From: Brachynemurus nebulosus
Taxonomy: Eukaryota > Arthropoda > Insecta > Neuroptera > Myrmeleontidae
Assembly: GCA_035578155.1 (NCBI GenBank)
Contig: JAPWDM010000006.1
Coordinates: 14,648,305 to 14,712,304 of the forward strand
Direction of reading: 5' to 3'
DNA length: 64,000 nt
The position numbers were made by a program, and so were the translations under genes. Below, one piece after another: positions 1 to 10,039 of this stretch. The notes under the pieces are model-generated. The model saw only the letters and a list, made by a program, of their open reading frames with translations. It was not told the DNA's origin and did not search any database. The stretch's first letter is position 1; each line of letters begins with the position of its first letter.

Positions 1-699
1 TAAATGACATAAAATCTATCAAAAAGAAATTTGTTTTTCCTGCTGGTTAAACTTTGTCGTTTGAATAAGCTCGTTGATAATTTCAATTTTATTTTATTTT
101 TATTTTTTCGCTGTAGGTATGTTGTATAAAATCAAAAATTTTTTCGATATGTTGAAACATTTCTTTTTCTTTCTTGATGTCAAAAATGGATTTTCGATTT
201 GACATAGATACGAAGGTAAGATGTGGGCAGACGAATATTTAAATATAATCGAAAATATTTTTAAATAGGTGGGAATGTGAAAAATAGAAATTCCAAGAAT
301 TATTTTTGAGAATATTTTCATAAGACAGTAGACATTTCATATGTAAGTATATTAAATTTTATAGAGTGGGAAAGTGGTAAATTATTTTATGAGAAATAGA
401 AGACAAAATCAGCTTATGTTTTCTATCAAATATTATCCTTAGAATTGAAGAAGACAATTAAATATTCATTTTATAGTCATAAATTATTGATTTTCGAAGT
501 GATTCTTTACCCTTTTATCAGACCACTATAAAGAGGTTTTCTGTTAAATCAGCAATATTTAAAAAAAACTGAATTTCATCATTTTGATAGCAAAAATGCA
601 AAAGTTAACACCAAAGTTAAATAAACTCAGCTACACCAATGATTCAAAGTAACGAAAGGCAATTGCGTATTGGTTAACCGTCTTTTTTGAAAGAAAAAA
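1..699. other. AT-rich non-coding DNA
   Basis: No supported gene. The open frames here are short and low-complexity. A piece at about 565-640, with the phrase CATTTTGATAGCAAAAATG, resembles the dispersed family seen better at 39.8 and 49.4 kb. Nothing else is recognisable. Confidence 0.6.
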
Positions 700-1015
700 A
701 AATAGCGGGGGCTAGCTAGCTTGTTGGTGATATCGGGTCAACCAAATGGTCGAAAAACGACATTTCATATTACACGACCTAATGTTATTACAACTGTCAT
801 TGGAAATGATTCCAGGCTACAAGAATTTTATTTAAAATTAAAGAACTGTTTTTAAACATTTCTCTAATGGTTAAGAAAGTGTCCCTATTTGTCTAAATTA
901 CATGGTTAACCAATTGGTCGGAAATCGACATTTCATATTACTCAACTTAATATCATTCCAACTGACAGTGGAAATGATTCCAGGCTAGAAGAATTCTATT
1001 TAATATTAAAGAATT

Positions 1016-1549
1016 TAGACGACGATTTAGACGAAAGTCAATGGAACTAATTTGAATAGGTGATTCATAAGGCGATTTGTGGCTTTTACAGATCTTTTTT
1101 TTCTAAAAATGATTTTTCGTTTCTTCTTTTACTTTTTCTGTTCTCTATTGCAAGTTTGGTCTTCAGATGTTTTTTTGTTGTTTCACATTTCCGTTTTCGT
1201 ATATCATTTTTAGTGATGTAAGTATTTCCTTTTTTGCAACCAACGTGTTGCTATATTTGACATTGTTTGATTTGATTAGTTTCGATTCAAACTAAAAGGT
1301 TTTTAGTTTCTTTTGTTTATGAAAAGATTTTTTAAATTTTTCATTTTTTATTTTTACTGATTTTTATATTCTTGTCTTGATAATGGTGTTTTTGAGACAC
1401 CGAAACCGGTCGACATGTTGAAGATTGGTTAAAAAATTCCGTTTGGTTTTTGCTGGTCTATATTGAGGTTTATCGCCAAATAAAGTCAAATAATGAAATT
1501 ACAAGTTTAAAATTTTTTGACGAAAATAGAGGTAACAATTTATTTATCT
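1016..1549 (+). mobile_element. Penelope-like (or other target-primed) retroelement fragment with 11-bp duplication
   Basis: The segment interrupts the tandem repeat. It is bounded by an exact 11-bp direct repeat ATTAAAGAATT at 1005-1015 and 1550-1560, so the pre-insertion site can be reconstructed. An 11-bp duplication without terminal inverted repeats fits target-primed reverse transcription. The inside carries CACCGAAACCGGTCGACATG, a phrase of the kind found in hammerhead-bearing Penelope-like long terminal repeats (see 1373-1415). A rearranged relative lies at 35482-35700. No reverse transcriptase or GIY-YIG frame remains, so class assignment is inference; an ordinary non-LTR fragment is the alternative. 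Confidence 0.6.
1373..1415 (+). ncRNA. Degenerate hammerhead-ribozyme-like motif
   Basis: The order of parts matches a minimal hammerhead. Stem I is TGTC (1373-1376) paired with GACA (1412-1415). The core segment is TTGATAA (1377-1383), where the consensus is CUGAUGA. Stem II is GGTGT/ACACC (1385-1389, 1397-1401). GAAA is at 1402-1405. Stem III is the self-complementary ACCGGT (1405-1410), and the expected cleavage triplet GTC is at 1409-1411. Palindromic short stem III is known for hammerheads in Penelope-like elements, which act as dimers. Two core positions differ (C3 to U, G8 to A), so this copy is probably inactive. It could still be coincidence in AT-rich DNA. Confidence 0.45.
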
Positions 1550-1958
1550 ATTAAAGAATTGTTTTTAAACATTTCTCTTATGGTTAAGAAACGGTCCATA
1601 TTTGTCTGAATTACATGGTAGACCAATTGGTCGGAACACGACATTTCATATTTCACGACCAAATGTTATTTCAACTAATGGTGGAAATATTTCCAGGATA
1701 CAATAATTCTACTTAAGATTAGAGAACGGTATTAAATAATTGCTTTTAAATATTTCTTTAATGGTTAAGAAAGTGTCGATATTTATCTGAATTACATGGT
1801 ATAGACCAAATGATCGGAAAACGACATTTCATACTAATTATAACTTGGAAAACTGATAATCGTCATATTTGATCCCATATGTGACCGATTCGCATAGAAT
1901 TATCGGAAATTTAACTGAACCATGACTGAAACCAAGTTAAGAAGCGCTGCCTTAGAGG

Positions 1959-2141
1959 CAGGGCTGTGGAGTGAAATTGTGGGCCCCGAGGACAAAGCAC
2001 ATTTATTAAATTTTCCCCCTCAAAAAAATAGGTGATGAGTAAAACAGAACTTCTGTAATTTAATTTTTTTCCAGACTTCTATCGACCGCTACGGACCTTC
2101 TCTTCCAGCCCGGGTCCCACCCGAATCTCTCGTCGGGCCTG
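1959..2141. mobile_element. hAT-type MITE, 183 bp, perfect 8-bp TSD
   Basis: The left end is CAGGGCTGTGGAGT and the right end, reversed, is CAGGCCCGACGAGAG. Both are of the CAGGG form common in hAT elements, with a shared TGGG(C/A)CCC subterminal phrase. An exact 8-bp duplication CTTAGAGG flanks it at 1951-1958 and 2142-2149. The body is clearly more GC-rich than its surroundings and non-coding. The 8-bp duplication makes hAT the clear superfamily; the autonomous partner is not in the window. Confidence 0.88.
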
Positions 2142-2149
2142 CTTAGAGG

Positions 2150-2419
2150 AAGTTCCTTTTAGGAAATTTTAACTTCCTTTTTTGATAAAATTGATTCCCC
2201 CCATCCGATAATTTCCTTTTTCCTTTCAAATTACAGAAGCTGAAGAATCATTATGAAGTCATTAAATAAAATTTGATCTTCTCCCATGAATTTGGGAACT
2301 GAATCCGCACCTGTACCTTGCAGTATTATAAAAAATGAAACATAAACTTTCCACGGTCTCCGTTAAAATAGGAGCACCGAATTGAATTAGATTTATGGAA
2401 TCAAAATATTATACATAGG
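2150..2419. other. Spacer, nothing recognised
   Basis: AT-rich DNA between the hAT MITE and the pogo-like element. No frame, repeat or RNA gene seen. Confidence 0.5.
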
Positions 2420-2421
2420 TA

Positions 2422-3338
2422 GGGGAGACCGGGTCAAAACCGTATAGCTAAGGATTTAGGGCTGTAGATCATTCATTTTAAAACATAAGTGTATGAAACT
2501 AACGTTTATAATTGGTCAATTTCATAAGGAACATAACCACGTCAACATATTTTGGATAATTACAATATTAAACAAAAATAACATAAAAAATTTAAAGCAC
2601 TATTTATTACGGTTTTACCCCGACACATGGACAAAACCGTATACTATATTTAACACCGAAAAAATCGATTTAAATTCTCTTAAACCTTTGCGTGTTGAAG
2701 AACCCAATGTTTGAATTTGTTGACTCAGTCTTGTATAATGTTGATTTTAATACCTGACATGTTTCAGCAGTTTTGAAGTAACCCATGGTTCCGTCAAATA
2801 CCGCTTCGATGGTTTTTCTCATATCATTCCAATATTTTTTACTAGTAGTAGCTCTTTTATGATTACGTAGCAACTTTTTTGCAATTAATAATAAAAAATC
2901 AGTTTAGTTCATATTTATACATCCAAGCCAAAATTGTATATAGACCGGTTTTACCCCGTACGGTTTTAACCCGGAGACCTATGTATAAACACATATAACT
3001 CATTTCTACATATGCAAATCGATTTCGCCGGTACAAATATTGTAAATTACGAGTAAATACACACACTTTAACCTAACTGATTGGAGACTAGTTTACAGTA
3101 CACATAAACTTAACTATTTTTAATTGAATTTTCACAAAACTAAGATCAAGTCTACCGAAAAATACGAAAATGAAATATTTTGAAAACATTCGTGCTTGTC
3201 GCTACAACTGTTTGTTGACAAATAGCTCTCATTAGTGGACGCTGTTGAACGGCTTGCGTTCCGGAAATTTTAATTAATGACAAAAATAGACCTACTATAC
3301 TGTTTTACCCCGATATACGATTTTGTACAGGTTTCCCC
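2422..3338. mobile_element. pogo/Tigger-like (Tc1/mariner) element remnant with TA duplication
   Basis: The left end GGGGAGACCGGGTCAAAACC and the reversed right end GGGGAAACCTGTACAAAATC form terminal inverted repeats, each directly abutting TA (2420-2421 and 3339-3340). The motif GGTTTTACCCCG and its variants recur several times inside (near 2610, 2950, 3300), like subterminal repeats. A phrase close to the left end, inverted, also lies at about 2960-2984 next to TA, so a smaller unit 2422-2982 is possible. The minus strand carries a pogo-type DNA-binding domain (2670-2873), which supports the class. No DDE catalytic domain remains. Confidence 0.75.
2670..2873 (-). pseudogene. pogo/Tigger-type transposase N-terminus (psq/CENP-B-like HTH), fragment
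   Basis: The first ~50 residues look like the Psq/CENP-B-type helix-turn-helix that opens pogo-family transposases: a basic start (RNHKRATTSKKYW), then MRKTIEAVFDGTMGY and KTAETCQVLKSTL. The family pattern is basic patch, W, 'AI..V..G.MGY.KA...F.VP.STL'. The frame has no ATG; the apparent start is TTG, with in-frame residues upstream, and it stops after 67 residues where a complete protein would have several hundred. It lies inside TA-flanked inverted repeats with no downstream catalytic domain, so it is a fossil. Recognition is by eye. Confidence 0.6.
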
Positions 3339-3340
3339 TA

Positions 3341-3642
3341 CATATGCTTCCAAAAAAATATATTGAACAAAAATTTGTATCGAATCAACAATTTATATGC
3401 CAGTGTATATGAACAAAATAATATACTTCATGTATAACAAGATATGTATGTCCGCTAAAGCATACACACATAGAGATGAAATATGTGTCGCATATTGTTT
3501 CCTTGTTCAGCTGGAAAATCGAGCCGCACCCTGCGCCCGATACACTGACACCACCATCATCGTCACATAGACCTGGAGCACAAGTAACATCACACACAAC
3601 ACATAACCGTCACAAGCCACAAGCAACGAATCCACTATCCAT
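3341..3642. other. Spacer, slightly GC-richer, nothing recognised
   Basis: The stretch around 3500-3640 is less AT-rich (CACC/CATC-rich) and gives open frames on both strands. None has a recognisable domain, and overlapping frames on both strands argue that none is real. Confidence 0.45.
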
Positions 3643-4104
3643 AGAACATTATAATAGCAGCAGTGTACATATGAAAATCTGTCGTTCGTATGGTGCAATG
3701 TTGTGTCAATTTACACCGCTTGTGATTTAGTCTGTTAGCGTTCGTCATAAAGGTCACATCGTTTTTAGATTCATTGTTTTTTTTTAATCAACTCGTGACA
3801 TTTAAACAAAACAAAATATGAAGTGTGTATCTTTCTTAAAATAAATAATTTTTTTGTTTAATTGTTGGCTGTTAGTCACATAGGTCAACCATGACAGTAT
3901 ATACTATATAGATATATGCAAGTTGCCCAGTCATACATCAATTGCACAAACACATTCGTATTTTTGTGTAGATACAAATGATGTGTTTTGTTGTATGTAT
4001 CATTTTATAATCGTTTGGTAGGGGTAGCGGTGTCCACATCATCTGCCGGCAACAGCGGGCACGGTAGTTATAAAATAGGAAATTTAGAGTTTGTATATCT
4101 ATGC
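3643..4104 (+). repeat. Dispersed ~460-bp duplicate, copy 1 (copy 2 at 59763-60714)
   Basis: Shared landmarks in order with copy 2: AGAACATTATA, GCAGTGTACATAT, AATCTGTCGTTCGT, GTGCAATGTTGTGTCA, GATTTAGTCTGTT, GTTAGTCACATA, CATGACAGTATATACTAT, TAATCGTTTGGTA and TTGTATATCTATG. This copy lacks the ~480-bp insertion found in copy 2 and so serves as the empty site. Frames in the two copies are not conserved, so it is probably a non-coding repeat or old segmental duplicate. Confidence 0.75.
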
Positions 4105-4193
4105 TACTACCATAGATGTATGAGTCTAGTTTACATGTTTTTCTCGTCTAAGTGTTGCTTGTCATTGCTTTTCGTACATCTAACTAGTCAAGC

Positions 4194-4892
4194 TTTGCGT
4201 CGGCAGGTTGCAAGCTTTCATGCGGCCCACCAAGCAACAAAACTTTTCGGACAATTTGCTCTGCCTATGCAGAGTTGAACATACTGTATACTTTTTTTAT
4301 TCTCCGATGTTTTATAACATGTAAATAAAACTGTTACTAAAAATTTTTGCTCATGTTGATTTTTAATAATATTTATATTGTGTTAAGAAAAAGAAAATAC
4401 CTCTGCCGCAGTATCCTGCATATTATAGCGAATTTCCGTTGACAAAAATTAATTTTTCTCGAAAACTACTTGACAGAATTATTATTCAAAAATCCTTTTT
4501 ATGTAACTATTTTCTCCTCTTTCCAACGGTGTAAAGAAATATGGCAAAAACTTGAGGAAATTTGGGCAAAAAACTTACTTTTTCCACAAAAGTTGTTTAG
4601 GCAAAAATGCCTAAAAATCCATTTCGGGCATCGAACATGTCTGACTTTTTGGACTATTACGACTATTTGGATATTTTTACCAAATTTCGTAAAAAACAGG
4701 ATTTTTCGTTCGAGAGTTATATAAATTTTAGTGAATGTCATTTTTGGCTTCTAGAGACTTCAAAATAAATTATTTCTATTATAGTTCTAGGCTCATAGAT
4801 TCGAAAATTCGTTAAAAAAAATGATTGTGCGGCCCGCTAAAATTTTTTTTTTTTTAAATGGCCCGCCATCCAAAAAAGGTTGTCGACCCCTG
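4194..4892. mobile_element. hAT-like remnant (CAGGGGTCG end)
   Basis: The right end reads, reversed, CAGGGGTCGACAACCTTTT followed by GGATGGCGGGCC, a classic hAT terminus. The left side contains a diverged mirror, GCGTCGGCAGGTTGCAAGC then GCGGCCC, near 4198-4230. An alternative left end is CAGAGTTGAACA at 4269, preceded by GCCTATG. The right flank is CCTTATGC, which would be a damaged duplication. The exact left edge is uncertain. No transposase frame is visible. Confidence 0.5.
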
Positions 4893-5710
4893 CCTTATGC
4901 GATATGGTGACACACACATCACAAGATACAGTCTGAATAATTTAAAAGTTGTTAAAAAGAAAATGAAAGTTCATATGAGAAGTTCGTCATTTTTGAAGTT
5001 AGAAACGTGGATATTGATTTAGGCTTTTGAAAAATATTAAAATATTAATAATACAATTTTTTTCTTCGATTTATGTTTCGTCTGAACACTAAATAACATC
5101 CCTGGTTCTAGTTATCAATTTCTCCGTTCAGCGGCAGCAACAACTCTGATCGAAATAATTTTCAGTCGTACTAAAAGTGGCACCTATCAAATTATTCACC
5201 CCTGTACATTATGATCACAATAATAGTATCGTGTTATGTATTCATTCGCACTTGATCGCGTTCAATGCTCGCCTGTTTGCCCGCTTGGCTTGGCTTAGCT
5301 TGGCTGTTGCTGTTGTCTTGTTTGTGTCACTGTACTGGCTGTGCACCGTTTACGGAGGTGTTCGTTTCCACTCCACTTAATTCACACCGTCGTCACAGGA
5401 TACGTTGACGAAAATCATATAATACATTCACCGCTAAAGATTACCGTATACATCAGTTTCAATTCTCTATTAAAACTATACATGGAAACTATAGATAAGT
5501 ATATTTACATTTTCTAGTTTGTATTACATAGTTGCCGTGGAAACTGTCAATATCGATACATAAAAGGTGTAGGTAGCTATAGACAAGCTGCGTACTTTTA
5601 AAATTTAACTGTTGTGCCGCCTATCGGGAAAGCAAGTCAACACTGGCGTTCTCTATTACCTTAAAACATATGTGAATTTTTAAAAATGTTTTATTAAATG
5701 AACATAAAAT
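4893..5710. other. Non-coding spacer with a GC-richer patch
   Basis: The patch 5110-5400 is richer in G+C and has TTGGCTTGGCTTAGCTTGGC-type short repeats near 5285-5310. No exon, RNA gene or repeat family could be assigned. The rest is ordinary AT-rich DNA. Confidence 0.45.
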
Positions 5711-6394
5711 AAAGTAAAAAAATGTTTTTTAAGGAAAAGCTTTTATTTAAAAATGGACTAAAAAAATAAAATAACTTTTGAGTGAAGTTTGAAGCAATAT
5801 GCAACATAATTTATAAAAGCTTGAGGCGTTATCATTAATTATTTCTGTTTTGGATATAAGTGAAGCTATTTTACTTTTCAGTAGTTACCAAATTTTATTA
5901 AACGCCTCAAGCTTTTATAAATTATGTTGCATATTGCTTCAAACTTCACTCAAAAGTTATTTTGTTTTTTTTAGTCCATTTTTAAATAAAAGCTTTTTCT
6001 TAAAAAACATTTTTTTTTACTTTATTTTATTTTTTACTTTTTAGTGTAATTATAATTAATTTAAAAAAAATTAAAGAAGTAATTTTTTTACCTATATTTT
6101 AATCGGTTAATTTACCCTAATCAGACATAACTATGGAAACAAAAAATTGCAATGTAAAATCAATGGACAATATTTGACAATTCTAAATGTCAAAAAGTTG
6201 CATAGGACTAAAAATCAACAATTTTGGTTTGGGTGAATTAGGGAAAAACTAATTATACAATATTGCATTGTCATCAAGGTTAGACACGTATGCAAAATTT
6301 GAAACCTCTAGCTCAATTGGAACCTGTCTAAATTTTGATTCCAAGATTTGATCTAAACCAACATACTAACATACCAAGTTAAATAAAAGCTTTT
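5711..6394 (+). repeat. ~690-bp hairpin-headed repeat, copy 1
   Basis: The first third is a long inverted repeat: the arm 5711-5830 (AAAGTAAAAAAATG ... AAGCTTGAGGCGTT) pairs almost base for base with 5899-6027 (AACGCCTCAAGCTTTTATAA ...) around a ~70-bp loop. A non-palindromic tail follows, ending AAATAAAAGCTTTTA. A second copy with the same layout is at 61108-61808. This looks like a MITE or foldback element with a tail. No target duplication was identified and no coding frame is credible. Confidence 0.85.
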
Positions 6395-6716
6395 AGAAAA
6401 TGATAATTGTTATTTATTTTGGTTTTCAGTTCATTAAAATCGATTTTTTATACACTAAATCAATACCCAAATGTCAAATTTACGATTCATTTTTAAATAA
6501 TTTAGTTGGATAAAATGGAACCCTTTTGACAGATAAACTTAAAAAAATATCAACCATTTAATTATTCTGATTTTAAATTATAGGTAATACAAATTTCTTT
6601 ATTATTAAGAAAAATTAAAGATTTTTATAATTATTTCATTCATTCATGGTACATGTATTTTAAAATTTGAAGGCAATTTTTTAGTAATTATAATAATAAA
6701 CAGCACTGAAGCTCGC

Positions 6717-6719
<3 letters not shown>
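6395..6719. other. AT-rich spacer
   Basis: No feature recognised between the hairpin repeat and the (TA)n tract. Confidence 0.5.

Positions 6720-6783
<64 letters not shown>
6720..6783. repeat. (TA)n microsatellite
   Basis: Uninterrupted TA dinucleotides for about 64 bp, shortly upstream of the repeat at 6829. The YIYI-type frames across it are artefacts. Confidence 0.97.
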
Positions 6784-6786
<3 letters not shown>

Positions 6787-6828
6787 ATATGGGATATATA
6801 CGTAAAGTAAAATACAGTAGTAAAGTAA

Positions 6829-7302
6829 TAGTATATTGTGCAATAAGTGCGGGAAATTGTCGATTGCCCACGAAAGCGAAGTTGAGCGCACGAACGTAGT
6901 GAGTGCGCTCATTCGTTTGAGTTTGGCAATCGACAATCCCGCACGAGTTGCACATACTATTTTTTATTACGAATTTCACATACTTTTTTCTATTATTATC
7001 ACTATTTTTGTCATTTTTATTACTTTTTAAAATAATATTTTTAAGTGTTCGTTTTTTTTTTTCTGAATTAATTATCGTTTAGATTACTTTGTTGGTGGTT
7101 TCTATAGAAATAATTATGAAATATTTACTTAATGGGAAATTAAGAGGCGGCTTTGCGTGTTTTATAGTCAATTTGCGTGTGGAAAGTTACTTTCCACACG
7201 CAAAAAAGTATGCGGGAAGAGTACAGTGGGCGAACAGCTATTTTGCGTACAGGAATGTGTGCGCCAGGTTAGTACTTCTCCCGCATGAGTAATAAAAAAT
7301 AC
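6829..7302 (+). repeat. GCGGGA-ended ~470-bp repeat, copy 1 of 3
   Basis: It opens with an inverted repeat: GTGCGGGAAATTGTCGATTG (from 6847) pairs with CAATCGACAATCCCGCAC near 6928-6946 around a GAGCGCAC/GTGCGCTC inner hairpin. It closes with CTCCCGCATGAG. Other copies are at 28419-28895 and 42198-42636, both reversed. A 67-codon frame (7089-7292) is also seen in the third copy but begins at TTG and is broken in the second, so it is not a supported gene. A poly(A) run follows at about 7310-7330. Confidence 0.85.
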
Positions 7303-8379
7303 TTATTTGTATAAAAAAAAAAAAAAAAATAGTAAAGAGGATCGATTTTTAATGTTTTTTTGGCGAATCTCCCCTTAATATTGCTACTGGGATTTAGAAT
7401 CTCTGTCTGTCTGTCTGTTTCTGTGTTACCTCATCACGTGAGAGATTTCGATGGGATTTTTACTGACATACTGCCTAGAGTCCACAAAACCGCTGTATAG
7501 ATTTTGACCGTATCCTCATTGACGAGATCTCTAGGGTCTAGAACTAGAATACAATGACAATCAATCGTAATTATATAATTATCAGTCACAGAAACTGAAA
7601 TACGTTTAACTCATCATAATTCAAAATAGGATTAATCATACTTCACTAATCATTATTTTTATCGGAAGAGGAAATGAATTTTTGTAGGGAATAAATGGTT
7701 TTAAAATTTTGAAATTGCGTACCAAAAATTAAAAATCGAAAATAATCACCTGTCTATTACTTAAATAAATAATTTCTTCTGATATTTTATAAAAATATGT
7801 ATCAAAACAGATTAGAAAATTTGCAAAAGTTTTTTCAAAACACTTTTCAAAATATTTTTTAAAATTTCTTTTTTATCATATTTTCAAATAAAGTTGTATG
7901 ATTGGAAAAAAATTTAACAAACTTTTCTTGTCAATATATACTTTATTTTAAAATACAAAGGTAAATATTAAAAAAAAAAAGTTCCTATGTATATTTTATA
8001 CTGGATTTAGTCAGACGAAAAAAGTTACTGTTTAAAAAGAGATCATAAACTAGAGAACACATTAAAATTTTCTTTCTTTTGTTGAAAAATATGAATATTT
8101 GTCCCTCGGTTAACATGCTGAAAAAAAGAAAGAGATTAAAATTTCGTATTGATTTTTCAACTGATACTAAATGTTTGATAGGATTTGTTGGTACAGTGAA
8201 TATTTTAATCAAATTTTAGGGGAGTCAGAGTGATGTCTACACAGAGCCGGATTTACTAGATGCGTCCTGAGACCTTCAGCACGTAACAAATTTTCTAGGA
8301 ACTATTTTTAAGAGAATAACCTTTAGACCTATATCAATGTAGAAAATAATTCGAGTACTAAATTTATCCTGGATTAAAA
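7303..8379. other. Non-coding, with a (CTGT)n stretch and a hAT-like terminus fragment
   Basis: Around 7400-7425 there is a short CTGTCTGTCTGTCTG run of the kind seen at the ends of insect dispersed repeats. At 8242 CAGAGCCGGATTTACTAGATG resembles a hAT left terminus, but no partner end or duplication was found. The remainder is AT-rich with nothing recognised. Confidence 0.4.
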
Positions 8380-8762
8380 AATGGCGAAACGTGCAACTAG
8401 GGATTTTATTTTAGAACTAGATGCACTCGCGACGTCGTTCGCGTTTAAAATCAATGAGAGGTATGTAAGTATAACAATTATAAAGCATTTACATAGAACA
8501 ATAGTTTTGCGTAATGCATGCACATGCTCACAAAATGGTTTTGGTATTTTCCCGAGGGAAGGAAACATTTTTTTGGAGTAAAAAGTATCCTAAGTGTTGA
8601 TGCAGGTAATAAGTTATTACCATTACACCAATTTTCATAGATATCCGTTCAATAGTTTTTGCGTAATGTGCGCGCATATGCTCAAAATGGTTTTTCTATT
8701 TTCCCGTGGGAATGAGAGATTTTCCCGGAGTAAAAAGTATCATAGATGTTGACCCAGGTAAT
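8380..8762 (+). mobile_element. Dispersed-element fragment with ~150-bp internal repeat (related to 38983-39441)
   Basis: Two sub-units (about 8500-8625 and 8652-8765) share TTGCGTAATG..TGC, ATTTTCCCG(A/T)GGGAA, GAGTAAAAAGTATC and CAGGTAATAAGTTAT. The second closely matches 39220-39345 inside the fuller element. The phrase GCGACGTCGTTCGCG (near 8430) matches the head of that element (GTGACGTTGTTCACG). The small frame here is just this repeat. Confidence 0.7.
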
Positions 8763-9972
8763 AAGTTATCATCACACCTACATCGACAACTATTTACAGT
8801 ACCAGTACAATTTTCAAAAAATATTCCATTTACAGAAACAGTCTCGTTACAGTTTTATTATACTGGGTATCCCGGCCGGATGTATACATACGATTTACAT
8901 GTTAATTTTTAATATTCGATTCCCATACGAAAAAAGTTATGTCACAAGACTGTTTTGAATTTTTTGGTAATTTTATTTTATAAAAAAATTTTTTTCAACC
9001 AAATTATCTACACTATTTCTTCAACAAAATATTTTTTTGGTATTTTTATTATTTTAATATTTTATTTTCAAGGAAATAAAAAAATTCCTTTTTGAATTTA
9101 CAGCAGATGACACAAATATTTATTATATAAAAATGTGAATTGCTTAAAAATTGCGACATTCATTTCTTTATTTTACTGCATTATTATTGCTAAAACTATA
9201 GTAACAGTAGTTATAATATTAAATCAGTATTATTAGTTTGCTCAAAGCACGCTTGTGACATAACTTTTTCCTTATGGGAATCCAGTGTTAAAAATTAACA
9301 TGTAAATCATATGTATACATGCAAATGGGACACCCGGTATGTATGATACATATTTTCCAAGACTTTTGGACTAATATCACGTCTAGAAAAAAAAACACAC
9401 AAGCAATCATGTTAATATATTGTCATAACTCATCGTTAAATATGAAACATGTCGCCATTTTCTCTTATAAGAATTTTAACTCTAATTGTACAAGCATATA
9501 TACAAGGCATCATCCTGTACGTATATAGTCACTCGTAAGCCATAAGTTTTAATATTCTATAATATATTAAAAATTCATGTTTTGAAAGTTTTACGATCCC
9601 CATCAATATTACTCATAATATTATTTTCTTAACTAAAACTTATAGGACGTTTTGCGTCATCAGTGTTATACATGTATGAAGAAATATATTGTGTAACTAT
9701 TCTACAGTGTGTTTCATAGACAAAAAGATATAGGAAAACATAAAACGATGAAAATTCTTTTATTTTCGTATAGATTTTGACGAGTTTGTTTGTAGTTGAG
9801 ACTTTTAAACAGTACCTGGCCGGTTAACATCCGTCTTGGTACAGTAAAAATTTTGGGAAAATTCAAGAAAAACACAAACTGCTGTAAGATAATTTAAATG
9901 CTTTTCAATTCTTTTAACATTCATATCAAGACTTTAAGATTTCTCATACATACAAGGGCTTATAGGTTCTAC

Positions 9973-9977
<5 letters not shown>
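8763..9977. other. AT-rich DNA, nothing recognised
   Basis: Short frames only, without domain character. The phrase GGTATCCCGGCCGGATGTAT (8866-8885) and a similar CACCCGGTATGTATGATACA (9330-9349) are mildly similar in reverse. No class assigned. Confidence 0.45.

Positions 9978-10038
<61 letters not shown>
9978..10038. repeat. (TA)n microsatellite
   Basis: About 60 bp of TA dinucleotides immediately before the (TTTG)n-headed element at 10039. Confidence 0.97.

Positions 10039-10039
<1 letters not shown>

Larger units (their letters stand above)
710..1870 (+). repeat. Degenerate tandem repeat (~168-183 bp unit), split by an insertion
   Basis: Four diverged units share the landmark CGACATTTCATAT at 758, 926, 1639 and 1822, followed by a phrase like GGAAATGATTCCAGGCTA and then TTAAAGAA..TTTTTAAACATTTCTC. 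Spacing is 168 bp in the left pair and 183 bp in the right pair. The two pairs are separated by the insertion at 1016-1549. The same unit, reversed, recurs at 55531-55729 with a 167-bp period, so this is a dispersed tandem family rather than a local event. No coding capacity is visible. Confidence 0.75.

Noticed and set aside
7089..7292. 67-codon frame shared with another locus, possible small gene
   Set aside because: Starts at TTG, lies wholly in a three-copy repeat, is broken in one copy, and its differences are residue-changing. Kept only as a low-interest test.
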